Below the pieces are notes generated by a model. The model did not search any database. It was given only the letters and a program-made list of their open reading frames with translations, and had not been told where the DNA came from. 64,000 nt of DNA, from assembly GCA_023375785.1 (NCBI GenBank), contig SZWC01000509.1, forward strand, positions 124,001 to 188,000, written 5' to 3'. The position numbers and the translations under genes were made by a program. Below are positions 43,760 through 55,067 of this stretch, one piece after another. This DNA is from Penium margaritaceum. Lineage: Eukaryota > Streptophyta > Zygnematophyceae > Desmidiales > Peniaceae. The stretch's first letter is position 1, and each line of letters begins with the position of its first letter.

Positions 43760-44660
43760 CTCGTGATCCAGTTGTACCCCTCATCACCACTAACGTCACT
43801 CAAGGATGGGGAAAACCCGAACCACGGCCCTACCCGTTTCCACGACCGGGTCCATTGCCGCGACCGCGGCCCTACCCATGGCCTTGTCCGTAGTCTCTTA
43901 CTGCAACATCCCCAGAAGGTGCTGCTACTACGGCTAACGTCGTGGCCTCTTTTCCACCACCACCAACCTCAGGGCACTGAGCCCTAAAGTGGCCTCGCTA
44001 CATGTAGTTGTGGTAGAGTCGATCGAGGAAGGCTATGTTGCGACGCTCATGCGCCGCCTGCAGCTCATCATTGTCACAGTTGCCATTGTGATTTGGGGTC
44101 TTGTGCCCGCCAATTGTCTTGACTGGAGGGTTTACAGACTGCTTTTCCTTTGCCCCGTCCCGCTGCCCGGCTGCCCCTCCGGCCCCTGTAGAGTCCATAC
44201 GCATGTTGCGGCCTTGCTATGCACGTGCGTTCGGCCGTGCATCCGAGTAGTGCTTCGGGTTTGTCGAATACAATTCACTCATGTAGTCCTGCAATGCCCG
44301 CCTACTTATCCAAGCCTGGCCGGTTACCGTTGTGGTGGTCCCGTCCTTCAGCTTCTTGCTGGCAAGACCCTCATGCAAGTGCTCAAGCAGCTGACACTCT
44401 GGGTACTTGAAGCTTTGCGTCCCATCGCCCTTGTTGAGGCTTTCCACTTCCTCCACGAGAGCGGTGAACTCACTCAAGTAGACTTTGAGCAAGCTATCCA
44501 GCTGCCTGGAGTCCTTGATCTTCTGGAAGACACGTTGTGCCTCCTCACACTGGGTGCACTTCGTACGGGGGAAATGGACAAATCCCTAACCTTGGAAAGA
44601 AATGTTGTCCCAATTTTTGGATGGAGAGAGGAGGGAACATAAAAAATGGAGGCAAATTGG
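43760..44660 (-). pseudogene. Gyp3 gag region
   Basis: The frame 44217-44492 (LKVYLSEFTALVEEVESLNK, YPECQLLEHLHEGLASKKLK) looks like the helical part of gypsy Gag. Arg/Gly/Pro-rich sequence near 43810-43895 is the likely nucleic-acid-binding tail. The plus-strand 217-codon frame 43989-44642 is a shadow. It is broken. Confidence 0.55.
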
Positions 44661-44924
44661 TGGTTTGGGGGTGGGCACTCCCCACCCCATCCAAGAAAAA
44701 TCCCCAGAGTGAAAAAGAAGCTCAGAGGAGTTGGGAGGTTGAAGTAGAGCTCTACAAGAGTCGTCCAACGTATTTTTTGGTTCTTGGAAGGGATTAGTAT
44801 GGATGCCGTATCCCCCTTTGGCGTTTTTGCTGCTGCTATAGCTGCTCGTGGAATTTTATATCCTTAGTAGCCGCCGGAACTGTTGCACCCTTAGTCGCGA
44901 GGATCGTCCCACTCTGAAAACAAC
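44661..44924 (-). other. Gyp3 leader and primer-binding site
   Basis: Leader shared with Gyp2 (24760-25155). Next to the LTR the minus strand reads GTTGTTTTCAGAGTGGGACG. By comparison with Gyp2 (TGGTTCTCAGAGCCAG) this is a weathered initiator-Met priming site. Confidence 0.5.
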
Positions 44925-45587
44925 TGTAACGATTGAATCTCCAGCTCCTACACTTAGGTCATTGTTGGAGTTCGTAGAATGGCGTCCAATGCTCGCTCGA
45001 GGGGTTTTCCCCTCCATGTCACTCTAGGGCCAATCGTCATCAACGACCCGCGCAAGGAGACTTGAATAATTCAACTCTCCGAAGGCCCATTTTTATTTTT
45101 ACCTCATCCCCTCGTTCTGGATCAGAAGTGAGGGGGTATTACCTCAAACTCGTGAGTTTGCATGAGTTTTTCGGTTTTGAAACTTGCAGTTTGTCCTAAA
45201 CAAACTCGAGTTTCAGTTTTGACACGTCGGCGTAAAATCATCGCGTGCGAGGAACGATCGGTGATTTTGCGCCCAATTTTCTCGTACGCTCCTCTCGCTC
45301 CTCGCTTTCAACCTCACTCTCACTATCCCTTGTCCTCGCTCACTTGCTTGCAAGGAGGGCGAGCGGGGGGGCAAGGGCACGAGGCCACGAGGCCTCGCCG
45401 TTGCGGCCCTCACGGCCCCTCAGCTACCGATCGGGCTGAGGCTGCGATCGGCGGCTGGCGGCTAGCCGGCTGGCGGCGGCCCGGTTGCTTGGCCAGCCGT
45501 CCAGCCGGCCGGCAGCCAGCTGGCCGGCGGCCAGCAAAGTGCCGGCCGCCGGACAGCCCTCACTGACGCGAGTGGTTGTGTGCAACC
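44925..45587 (-). repeat. Gyp3 5' LTR, main piece
   Basis: Its left edge TGTAACG adjoins the priming site. It continues after TRG2 at 49239-49285, giving about 710 bp in all. The 39249-39625 copy matches 45285-45587 plus 49239-49285. Confidence 0.75.
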
Positions 45588-46199
45588 TGTTGGAAATAGA
45601 ATCTGACAAGACAAATCCCTCGGAAATTGTCCGAGCTCTTGATAAAGGTTTAGGTCCTCGGCCGAACCAACTTGACCAACGACTCTCGGAAGACTACCCG
45701 TTGAGGCCGAACGGTCAAGAGATCTCGTAATAAAAGGACATGGAACACCCGCGTCCGGCTAGCGGAAAGAGGCCGTTGTATAGGAACTTAGTCCTGTTCC
45801 GTCCATGTATACCGAGGATGTTTATCCCCTTTAGTTCAACCAGAACAGTTATCCTCATCCTGTTCGCTCTTTGGTTCTGTGGCTTCGCCGCCGCGTTCCC
45901 GCTCTGCTCGCCCCTCCCCTATCTTACCTTCGCCAACCACTCTCATGTCCCTGCTCATCGCTCCGTCACTCTCGCTTCTTCACTCAGAACTCATCGACAC
46001 ATCATTTACCTACGCCCATATTTTCTCTCACTGACTCCTGTCTATCCCGCGCCTCCAGTGTCCTACTTCCCTACAAGGCCCCGAAGATTAACTCCTCAAA
46101 AGTACTTAAACCTTCATTACCTGTTGATGCACTCGTGCATGTTCCGTTGCTTCTGCCTGCTTCTGCTATTGCCTTCCCTGCTCCCGCATTTTTCTGACA
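45588..46199 (+). repeat. TRG2 5' LTR
   Basis: 612 bp, starts TGTTGGAAATAG and ends TTTCTGACA. It pairs with 48629-49238 and is clearly related to the TRG1 LTRs (shared CCGGCTAGC-GGAAA, GAGGATGTTTAT-CCC and GTTC-CTCTTTGGTTC blocks). Confidence 0.9.
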
Positions 46200-46211
46200 T
46201 GGTATCAGAGC
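46200..46211 (+). promoter_or_regulatory. TRG2 primer-binding site (initiator tRNA-Met)
   Basis: TGGTATCAGAGC adjoins the LTR end, identical to TRG1. Confidence 0.93.
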
Positions 46212-46474
46212 TCCAGGCAACATGTCCTGGTGTCCCATAATCCATTCATCGCTTCATTACCGCCACTACCTCGCTCCTCCTCCCAGCATTTGTCTGTTGC
46301 CACTGCCGTCACTTTGCGCACCTCAGCTTTGTCAGCAGCTGACATCAGCAGCTTTGCCTGGATTTCTCCTCATGCTGAACTGACTATTCTTCTGATTCAA
46401 CCCTGCGCCCAGTTCACGCCCGTGGTCAGAAATCAGTCAACATCAGCCGCAAGTAGCTCTCGAGTCGCCGCCTG

Positions 46475-47767
46475 TTGTCTTCTTCCTGCCGCCTGCCACC
46501 TACTGCCTCTCATCATCTCAGCTTCCTCAAGTACTCTTGCTTTCCTCATCCTCTCCCTCATTCTCATCTGCTCCATCCGCCTTATCTACCTCAACTCTCT
46601 TGCATTCATCACCTCGAGCTGGCCTTTCATATCACCTCTACTTGTCGTCAAGGAGCAGCAGTTTGCCTTCCACCACCAAGATATCGGACACCACCAATCT
46701 TCCTGCCCGTCGGTCTCGGGTCAACTGGGGAACAAACAGTCACTCTCTTAACAACAGAGCAGCCGGTTGCTTCACTTGCGTCTCCCGCCACCCTCCGCGT
46801 CATTCATCCACCTCTCGATAACCCCATCCTGCGTCACCCTTCACCCTCTTTACTACCTCCTCATCAACCTTTCTCCAATATCATTTGTTTTTATCTCAAC
46901 TTTGTCTGCCTCCTCTTTGAGCCGCCCCTGCATCCGTCTTCTCCTCACTCGCAGCGCACGAGGTTTCGCCCCTGCGCCCATTCAGGTTATCCGTTGCCTC
47001 CTCCATCATCCGCTCCTCCACTTTCCGCATCATTCCCTGCTCGGCACAAGGATCCACCAGGTCGTATTGCCTGTTTTGCGACGACCTGCACCCACGCCGA
47101 AACTTCCGCAGCACACGAGGTTTTGCCCCTGCGCCCACTTCGTCGCTCTCAGCTTTCGCCTCAATCATCAGCAATCATCAGCATCTACTGCAAGCACAAG
47201 GATCTGCACGAGCTAGCTGCCAGCTTCGCAGCAGCTTGCACCCATGACAACAGTAAATTTCTCGCGGCGCGTTGGCTACTGCCCTCCCCTTGCCGCATTA
47301 TACTCCTCTATTTCGCAGTGCACGAGGTTTCGCCCCTGCGCCCACTCTTCCATCAGTCTCTCTTCCGCCATCATCTGCATTCACCCGCTCGGCACACGGA
47401 TCCGCCCGGTCGCATCGCTCACTTTGCGAAGGCCTGCACCCATGCCGAACCTTCCTTGTCGCTCTACAGCAAACGTGGTTCTGTCCCTGAGTCTACTCTG
47501 TTATCTTCTGCTCCCCGCCTTCACATTGTGCTCTACTTGGTACAAGGTTTCACCCTTGCGCCCACTAGTTTCATCCTTAACACCTCGGTCAGCAACACTT
47601 ACTCCTTCTCACAACAGTCTTCACTCACCCCTCTTCTCAGGCCAAGGCAAACTTGCAACTCCAAGACTTCGCTTCTGGTGTATCGGACACCGCTCGTCCT
47701 TTCAAGCCAACGAGTGGAACAAGCCGTCACTCCACCAGATCTGATCCTGGACAAGACAGCTTCTTAG
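46475..47767 (+). other. TRG2 leader: 430-codon Ser/Pro/His-rich frame with tandem repeats
   Basis: An uninterrupted frame holding PVGLGSTGEQTVTLLTTEQP (shared with TRG1), then repeated phrases such as TRFRPCAHS, ARHKDPPGRIACFATTCTHA and its variants. At DNA level the phrase GAGGTTTCGCCCCTGCGCCCA recurs near 46963, 47123, 47324 and, more weakly, 47542, a period of about 160-215 bp. Function unknown. Other frames are also open in places, so it may be an RNA feature, perhaps for packaging or internal ribosome entry. Confidence 0.5.
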
Positions 47768-47869
47768 CCGCCCTACAAGGACAGAAAAGACCAGCTGTGC
47801 CAGAGCCTCTCCTGTGACAGGCATAGTGGCAGTGCCTTCCTTTTTCTCTAACCCTTTCTCTCACTCTTG

Positions 47870-48451
47870 CACATGGCTCTCTCCTGGGAGAAGTGTGCTG
47901 TACTTGCGGAAGATGGAAGCAATGTCACTGGTTGGGAAAACCAAGTGCTTTCCCTGGCACACCAAACCCCAATCAACTAGTACAATATGGTGCAGCTCCT
48001 CACTGGACAATTCGAACACCTTTGCTCGCCACATCTCCCCATCCCAAACTATGATGATGCCTTCTTCAATGTCTACCGTCTACTTTGGGAGCGGCTCCAT
48101 CTTTCCTATCTTCACCGCCAACTGAAGATTAATTCTATCCCTGAACTATGGCACCGTATCCTACAACAAGCCTGGAGAAAGCAGTGGATCACGACAACAT
48201 GCCAGAACAACGACAGTTTTCCATATCTCACGGGAAGAGTGTGTTTTCTGTGCCACACCTCTTCTACATCCACAACACAGGAATGGGCAACAGAGGTCTA
48301 CAAGGCCCTGTACCCTGAACTCCTGCATGGCTACAAGGTCACTGACGTTCTGCTTGGAAGCCTGACCTACCTGGGGCCAACGGTTTCTAACGAAACCCTC
48401 CACCACCACAAGGAAAGGATTAATCAAGAAATCAAGGAAGGACTCAAATGA
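47870..48451 (+). pseudogene. TRG2 Gag-like region
   Basis: Reading from MALSWEKCAVLAEDGSN through VTGWENQVL there is a copia-type Gag opening (D-G-S-N...W). The 154-codon frame 47987-48451 continues with LTGQFEHLCSPHLPIPNYDD, LWHRILQQAWRKQWITTTC and YKALYPELLHGYKVTDVLLG. No RT or protease follows. It matches the TRG1 region in parts, as expected for a Gag-only family. Confidence 0.6.
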
Positions 48452-48628
48452 GTCCTTGGACGAAAACTTCATCAGCTGGCGGATGAATTCCCCTCTGATC
48501 TCAGGGAAATGTAGAACAACTTACTCATACACTGTGGAGTAGAACTTTCACCCATGTGGGAGGACAAATACTACCACCAACACAAGAGGTCAACCCCCCC
48601 TTACGAACCTTGTCAGATTCACAGGGGG

Positions 48629-49238
48629 TGTTGGAAATAGAATATGACAAGACAAATCCCTTGGAAATTGTCCGAGCTCTCGATAAAGGTTCAGGTCCTC
48701 GGCCGAACCAACTTGACCAATGATTCTTGGAAGACTACCCGTTGAGGCCGAACGGTCAAGAGATCTCGCAATAAAGGACATGCAACACCCACGTCCGGCT
48801 AGTGGAAAGAAGCCGTTGTATAGGAACTAAGTCCTGTTCCGTCCATACATACCGAGGATGTTTATTCCCTCAAGTTTAACCAGAAAAGTTCTCCTCATTC
48901 TGTTCGCTCTTTGGTTCTGCTGGTCGCTGCCACGTTCTCGCTCTGCTCGCCCCTCGCCTATCTTACCTTCGCCAACCACTCTCAGGTCTCTGCTCATCGC
49001 TCCATCACTCTCGCTCCTTCACTCAAACCTCATCAACACATCGTTTACCTACGCCCATATTTTCTCTCGCTGACTCCTGTCTATCCTGTGCCTCAAGTGT
49101 CCTACTTTCCTACAAGGCCCTCATGAATAACTCCTTGGAACTACTTACTCCTTCATTACCTGTTGATGCACTCGTGCATGTTCCGTTGCTTCTGCGTGCT
49201 TCTGCTGTTGCCTTCCCTGCTCCAGAATTTTCCTGACA
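48629..49238 (+). repeat. TRG2 3' LTR
   Basis: 610 bp, starts TGTTGGAAATAG after the purine tract and ends TTCCTGACA. It pairs with 45588-46199. Confidence 0.9.
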
Positions 49239-49285
49239 CCACCCCTTGCTTCAGGAGGGAGGGCCAAACCGGCCCTCCCGCTACA

Positions 49286-50401
49286 ACGTCTGAGAATATG
49301 GGACACTTGAGCAATTTATAAGTAGGAGTAAGTGTACACCATGACAAGTGTCGAATTCATCAGGAACATACATACAAGTGTCGAGTTACAAATGAGACGT
49401 GGACGAGGTGGTTGGGTTGATCATTGATCAACGCGTGTAAAGTCGCGTCGTGAGTGGTTGGATCAAGAAGCTCTTCCAAGGAATAGAGGGGCTTTGAATA
49501 TTGACGGCAAAGATGCAAGATGCATCTTTACATTGAAGTCTTGTTGGCCACTCAAATATGTATGCCCCATTGTCTCACTCTTCTTGTCACACACATATGT
49601 ATAGATTAAACGACTATGGCCTTACCTGGGGAGACGCCACATAAGCGCGTCCTCACTGTCTGCTCTGCCGACATGAAGCAGCCAGTGTTCCACCTAGGTG
49701 TGCCTTATGGCACACACATGGCCGTCATTTGACTCTCTTACTTTTTTGTGGTTGATGCCAGGGTTTGTACATTATGACTGCCGTTTTCTGAATCCCTCTG
49801 ACTTGCCTCTGGGTGCTTAGGAGAGCTACATGATTTTCCTGGGTGCTATTCCTTAGGGGGCCACCGTGCCAGCTGCTGGTTTTGCACTAGTGAGAAGCCA
49901 CCCTCTGATTAATTCTGAGTGGGCGGGCTTGACCCCCGGGTGGCGGTGCACATCGGCTTGAGTGTCTCCTCGATTCCAATGTGCACTCACTGGTCTAACA
50001 CTCTCGCTCCCCGCCCCCAATCCATTGTCTTTCTTATGATGTAACCTTTTTCCAAGTCAAGTTTACCACATCCATGGCGTACGATGCTCTCTAGCTCTCG
50101 CCACTTGACCTGCACGTCCAGTTAGGTAGTTTCCTAGCAACTACATTTTATAAATCTAGATGTTTCTCGTTGCGTCCAGAAGTCAACCAAAAGGACGTGA
50201 CATTTGTGTCGATGATTCTTGAAAGTGATCAGAGTTGTCAGAAAGTGCGAGAAGGTTCGCCGGAGGGCGAGGGCAGTTGGCCGAATTTCCCTCGACCGTC
50301 AGGGTGAAAATTGAGGTCTTGACTCGCGGTGGGCTATTTGTGTAATGACAGAAATACCCACTCGGAAAGATTAGGGGCTTGTGTACGTCTGATACGTAAC
50401 A
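49286..50401 (-). repeat. Gyp4 3' LTR, interrupted by a solo LTR
   Basis: Parts 49286-49532 and 50146-50401 align with the 5' LTR 55068-55616 (shared GACACTTGAGCAATTTATAA, GTGGTTGGATCAAGAAGCTC and GTGGGCTATTTGTGTA). The right edge CGTAACA adjoins the purine tract. The left edge is where Gyp3 begins. Confidence 0.82.
49533..50145 (+). repeat. Solo LTR of the Cop5 family
   Basis: About 613 bp, related throughout to the Cop5 LTR (shared GGCCACTCA, ATGGCCTTACCTGGGGAG, GGGGGCCACC and GTGCACTCACTGG) and ending CAACTACA. Flanks TTACA and TTATA could be a worn target duplication. No internal sequence remains, as after LTR-LTR recombination. It is more diverged than the Cop5 LTR pair, hence older. 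Confidence 0.8.
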
Positions 50402-50413
50402 CTTCCCCGTCTT

Positions 50414-50848
50414 TTAGCCACGACGTCCCGTTGGGCGTATAGATGTGGCTCGGTGTCGGCTGTAGTATCTGTCGGTCAGATGATCGATGTCCCGGAGGTT
50501 TTCATAAGGTTCCGACCTGTTATGTGCGGAGTTGTAGCCATGCCATTTAATAAGATATTCTGTCATTTTTCCACGTCGTCGGTGGCCGAGGATGTCCTCT
50601 GTGATGTTATCTATGTCCTTGTCCACTTGCACAGGAGGAGGGGGAGGTACATCCCTATCGGAAAAGTTCTCTCCGGGGTCTTGGTAGTGCTGGAGTGTGA
50701 TGATATGGGCCACCCGGTGAATTTGCATAGTATCGGGGAGTTTGAGACGCGTGACCACGGGGATTTGCATGCCCTCGATCTCAAACGGTCCCAACCATTG
50801 GGGTTTGAGCTTTGAACAGTCGGTCACGCAAAGTTTGATGTTGGCCAA
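50414..50848 (-). pseudogene. Gyp4 integrase end and chromodomain
   Basis: LKPQWLGPFEIEGMQIPVVT, LKLPDTMQIHRVAHIITLQH, then ITEDILGHRRRGKMTEYLIK followed by WHGYNSAHNRSEPYENLRD, the chromodomain (I-L-x-H-R...Y-L-I-K-W-x-G-Y...W/E-P). Chromodomains direct chromovirus integration to heterochromatin. It is part of a broken element. Confidence 0.88.
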
Positions 50849-51594
<746 letters not shown>

Positions 51595-51600
51595 GGTCAG

Positions 51601-52165
51601 TCACCTGAAACAGGAGGGATAGTGTGCAACGAGGCTAGAGGTCACTGTGTGGTATTGACACATAACCAACAGTGGGAATGTTGCTTTGGGTATGTAGTCC
51701 AGCTGGTGTGGCGGGAAATTTTCCATACACCACTTTGAACGGATTTTTACCTGTTGTGGTGGAGATCGCCAATTTGTATGCAATTTTGGCGGCTGATAGT
51801 TTTCTTGAACCATGCAAAGCATTGTTCACATGATGTTCGGAGAAGTTGTTCGAGCGTCTTATTGGTCCACTTGGTTTGGCCAGCGTTTTGAGGATGGGAG
51901 GCTGTTGAAATCTGGATCCGACTGTCGTAGCGAGTCATCAGTTTGCGCCAGAACCGGTTGGTAAATTGACCGTCCCTGCCGCTCGTGATGGTCCTCGGCA
52001 CACCGTGTAGCCCTACAATGTTGTTTAGAAACAGCCATGATTTTCTTCGGCGGTGACGGTGGTCATTGTTGGAATAAAGTGAGACATTTTGGAAAACCTG
52101 TCAACAACCACAAGGATTGCGTCATATCCCTTGGGTGTGACTCGTCATCCCGTGACGAAGTCCAT
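51601..52165 (-). pseudogene. Gyp4 integrase core
   Basis: [20 protein letters not shown] near 52070-52130, then TITSGRDGQFTNRFWRKLM and STASHPQNAGQTKWTNKTLE (52001-51830), then the continuation to 51601. These are catalytic D, D and E regions of gypsy integrase. It is broken. Confidence 0.82.
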
Positions 52166-52841
52166 GGAGATGTCGGTCTACGGTTCCGTCGGAATGGGGA
52201 GCGGCTGCCGTTGATGACGTGACCCAAAACTCGATCGAACCGCAACCAAAGTCGCACTTCAATAATTTTCCTAAAATATTCTCTTTTTGTAAAACTTTGA
52301 GAACTTTTCGAAGATGTCCATTGTGCTCCTCCGAGGTGCGGCTGTATACTAGGATTTCGTTGAGGTACACCATAACAAAATCATCAAGGTATGGGCGGAG
52401 AATGTTGTTCATTATCACAATGAACGTTGTTGGGGCATTCATGAGCCCAAACGACCTGACCGTGAAATTGAAATTCCCATAGAGTGTTCGAAACACCATC
52501 TTCTGGATGTCGGCGTCTGCCATCCGAATTTGGTAATAACCGCTACGTAGATTGATCTTGGTGAAAATTTGAGCACCTTGGAGTTGGTTGAAAAGGTCGT
52601 TGGCTCAGGGAAAAGGGTAGCGGTTCTTGATGGTAGTGTCACCCAACGCCCGGTAGTCCACGCGTATCCGCATTTCTGCATTTTTCTTTTTCACAAACAA
52701 TTCTGTTGTGGCGCATGGTGACCTGGATGGGCGGATTAACCCCTGAACGAGCATCCTTTTTAGTTGCGTTTTCATCTCGGTCGGCTCGTGGTCGCTCATC
52801 CAATAGGCTTCTCGTACTGTGGATCGGCTGTCCAGTTTCAT
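52166..52841 (-). pseudogene. Gyp4 reverse transcriptase
   Basis: LVQGLIRPSRSPCATTELFV, MRIRVDYRALGDTTIKNRYP, FTVRSFGLMNAPTTFIVIMN and LRPYLDDFVMVYLNEILVYS with EEHNGHLRKVLKVLQKENI are the gypsy RT palm and post-palm blocks. It is broken. Confidence 0.85.
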
Positions 52842-53116
52842 CTTGATGTGATGGTCGATGTCGCGTTGAGGTGGTAGGGGTTTTGGGAGCTTTTCGGGGA
52901 AGACATCCGCAAAGCCTTAAATGAGAGGCACGAACTCTTTGGATACGGTCGCAAACTTTGGCGATACCCATGAGGCCGATGAGGCTGATGAGTTAGCTAT
53001 TGCCACTTCTGCTTCATCCATTGGCTCGAGATGTACAAGCCACGCATGAGCTCCTCTTCGGATACAATGCTTGGCCATGTTGAGCGGTATGGGCTGCGCA
53101 TGTTGTCACTGTTTGG

Positions 53117-53674
53117 CTACCGCGACTTTCTCTGCTGCTTACACCTCTGCTGCTTTTGATGCCGTCTTCCGTTCCATGCCCGGAAGTTGTCGATTTGCAC
53201 TGAGGATTTCCATGTAGACATCGTCACTGCTCCAGTCAACTTGTGGATTCTGCTGGTAGAAGAAATCTCATCCATGAATGATTTTATGGTCAATGATTGG
53301 ACATGACCTCCACATTGGTGCATCCCACAGATCCCCCACCTATAGTCGTAATGGTTCTCGGAGTCTCCATGTTTGTAGTCTCCCATCGACGGTTCTTCCT
53401 TCAAATATCCCCTTGGTTTGGTCTGCAAACCAAGTCTCCAAACCATGTCATTTCTAACGAAACTGTGAGAAGTGCCTCCATCCAATAGTGCCGGTACCTT
53501 TCTACAACTTTCGCAACCTATGGGTTGCACGTTTAGTAGTATCGCCAATTGGTCATCCTCGTACCGCTCGTCGAACTTTGCAATCTCAGAAACCCTCAGT
53601 GGTGTTGTAAGCCATTCAGATGGGCGATCATTCGGCACAGATCGCTCCTCACGGACAAGATTCATGCCTTTCAC
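53117..53674 (-). pseudogene. Gyp4 aspartic protease
   Basis: AILLNVQPIGCESCRKVPAL followed by LDGGTSHSFVRNDMVWRLGL resembles the gypsy retropepsin opening (L-I-D-x-G-A-T/S-H-S-F). Basic sequence follows. It is broken. Confidence 0.75.
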
Positions 53675-54655
53675 TCATGTGCCTTGTCGTTTCCTGAATC
53701 ATTTTTCTGTTACTTCCCCCCGTTTTTGGCCTGCTGCTTGCTGCGGCAGCTGCAAGCAATATGCCCGAGTTTTCTACAGTTATAACAGGTACGTGTATCT
53801 CTCTGGTCCATGGCGTCCACTTCCATTGGAGTTGAGGAGTCCCCCGACTGGCTCTTTCCATTCCCACGATAATTGTGGCTGGGAGGTCGTTAGCCATAGC
53901 ATTCCTGGATTCGAGCATTGTAGTCAGCGCTTCCCATCCTTTCTACTTCTACGATCATCCGCGGTAAGTTGTTTTGGATGCTGAAAATGGTGATCGCTTG
54001 TCAGATATCTCGTGTGAGGCTGTTGTTGTAGTAAAAATAGAGCTCGTCGGAGGCGATGTTTACACCAGTGATGATCTCGTGGAATCTTCGCATGTACTCT
54101 GCCACGCTGAACTGCCGGCCGAGACGCTGGAACTTGTACCAAGCGTAAGAATTCTCGTTCATCCATCCAAAACATGTGATTATTGCACACGAGAACGTCT
54201 TCTTGTCGGTTGGTGGCATCAGCATGTCTTGCTGTTGCGGGTTGATCTGATCCAAGGATAGAACGCTTGTGGTCGGTGATATGATACGGGTGCCGTTGGC
54301 TGTTGGTGAGGCCTTGCCGGTCTCCTGATGCCATTGGGTGACCTTCAGATCAGAACACCAAGTTAGTGCCGTGCCATGCAAAAGCGCGGCCGCGAGGTCA
54401 ATCTCCTCTAGATCATCATCAACCCTAGCAACGGTGAAGTACACCTCTAGACTCGTCAGCCACATCCAAACCGTCAGTCCCTTGGAATTAGCAAGATCGA
54501 ACAGTTTAGGAGGGGCCGGGCGGATCTTGGGTTTGCTTGAGAGTTGGTTATTTCTCTTGAGGAGCACCACCTCCCATCCACTTGCGTTGCAAAGAGCCTC
54601 CATCCTGACGTTGAGTTGTTGGAGCAGATGGTTGTTGATCCCCTCGAGCACGTAG
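53650..54655 (-). pseudogene. Gyp4 gag with zinc-binding tail
   Basis: The 216-codon frame 54001-54651 has IRPAPPKLFDLANSKGLTVW, MWLTSLEVYFTVARVDDDLE, AAALLHGTALTWCSDLK and WYKFQRLGRQFSVAEYMRRF, typical gypsy Gag (retrotrans_gag). The region 53650-53920 carries the C-terminal tail where a zinc knuckle belongs. It is broken. Confidence 0.82.
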
Positions 54656-55053
54656 ATACGGTTCGCCAGTTCCTCATTGATCCGTGCCTGTCGTCTAGTG
54701 CCACCTGTCCTTCATGTTGCAAGTGTCAAGGCTTTTGGCATGGGTGGCTGGTTTACCGCCGTCGGATCCGCGACCGGGTTGGTCTTCGGAGCCGTCGTGG
54801 TTGATCCAGCTCCCACATAGTCTGCCACGCCAGCGTTTGCTGCCGATTCAGGGTTCGCGTGCATAGGCACGTTCTGCTCCTCCATTGTCAAAGTTGTCAC
54901 CAAAGAACCGTTGTTGGTCATCGGATGCGCTCGCTCGTTTCACGTCGTAGTCGCGAAGTCTGCGAACTCTAGACATGTAAGATGCGCTGACGACTTGTGC
55001 AAGGTAGTCCTTTGGATGGGTGAAGTAGTCGGATGCCTCTCCAATACCGCTGC
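54656..55053 (-). other. Gyp4 gag N-terminal and leader
   Basis: Minus-strand frames with MPKALTLAT-like and QVALDDRHGSMRNWRTV-like segments probably belong to the gag N-terminus; the last 100 bp up to the priming site are leader. Nothing else is recognised. Confidence 0.4.
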
Positions 55054-55065
55054 GCTTTGATACCA
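55054..55065 (-). promoter_or_regulatory. Gyp4 primer-binding site
   Basis: The minus strand reads TGGTATCAAAGC, one base from the initiator tRNA-Met complement TGGTATCAGAGC, two bases from the LTR end. Confidence 0.85.
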
Positions 55066-55067
55066 AG

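Larger units (their letters stand above)
45588..49238 (+). mobile_element. TRG2: non-autonomous Gag-only LTR retrotransposon
   Basis: Same family as TRG1: 5' LTR 45588-46199, priming site 46200-46211, leader with tandem repeats, Gag-like region (47870-48451), purine tract ACAGGGGG (48621-48628), 3' LTR 48629-49238. No protease, RT or integrase. LTRs are about 92-93% alike by eye, so it is younger than TRG1. It is inserted in the Gyp3 5' LTR; 39560-39600 shows the same LTR sequence without the insertion. Flanks CAACC and CCACC are a possible 4-of-5 duplication. The Gag region has few breaks. Confidence 0.88.
39249..49285 (-). mobile_element. Gyp3: Ty3/gypsy element, with TRG2 nested in its 5' LTR
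   Basis: On the minus strand: 5' LTR (49285-49239 and 45587-44925), leader, gag (44492-44217 and around), RNA-binding region, protease (about 43400-42830), RT (42840-42280), RNase H (41784-41280), integrase (41141-40740), integrase end and C-terminal tail (40642-40049), purine tract, 3' LTR (39625-39249, cut at the Cop5 junction). Sequence 45588-49238 is TRG2. The PR-RT-RH-INT order shows gypsy. Gyp3 seems to sit in the 3' LTR of Gyp4. It is broken, with many breaks. Confidence 0.85.

Noticed and set aside
43989-44642. Plus-strand 217-codon frame over Gyp3 gag
   Set aside because: It is antisense to the recognisable minus-strand gag and has no domain; a shadow frame.
46960-47570. CRISPR or gene array in the TRG leader
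   Set aside because: Repeat units are imperfect, variable in length and translated continuously; they belong to the element leader.
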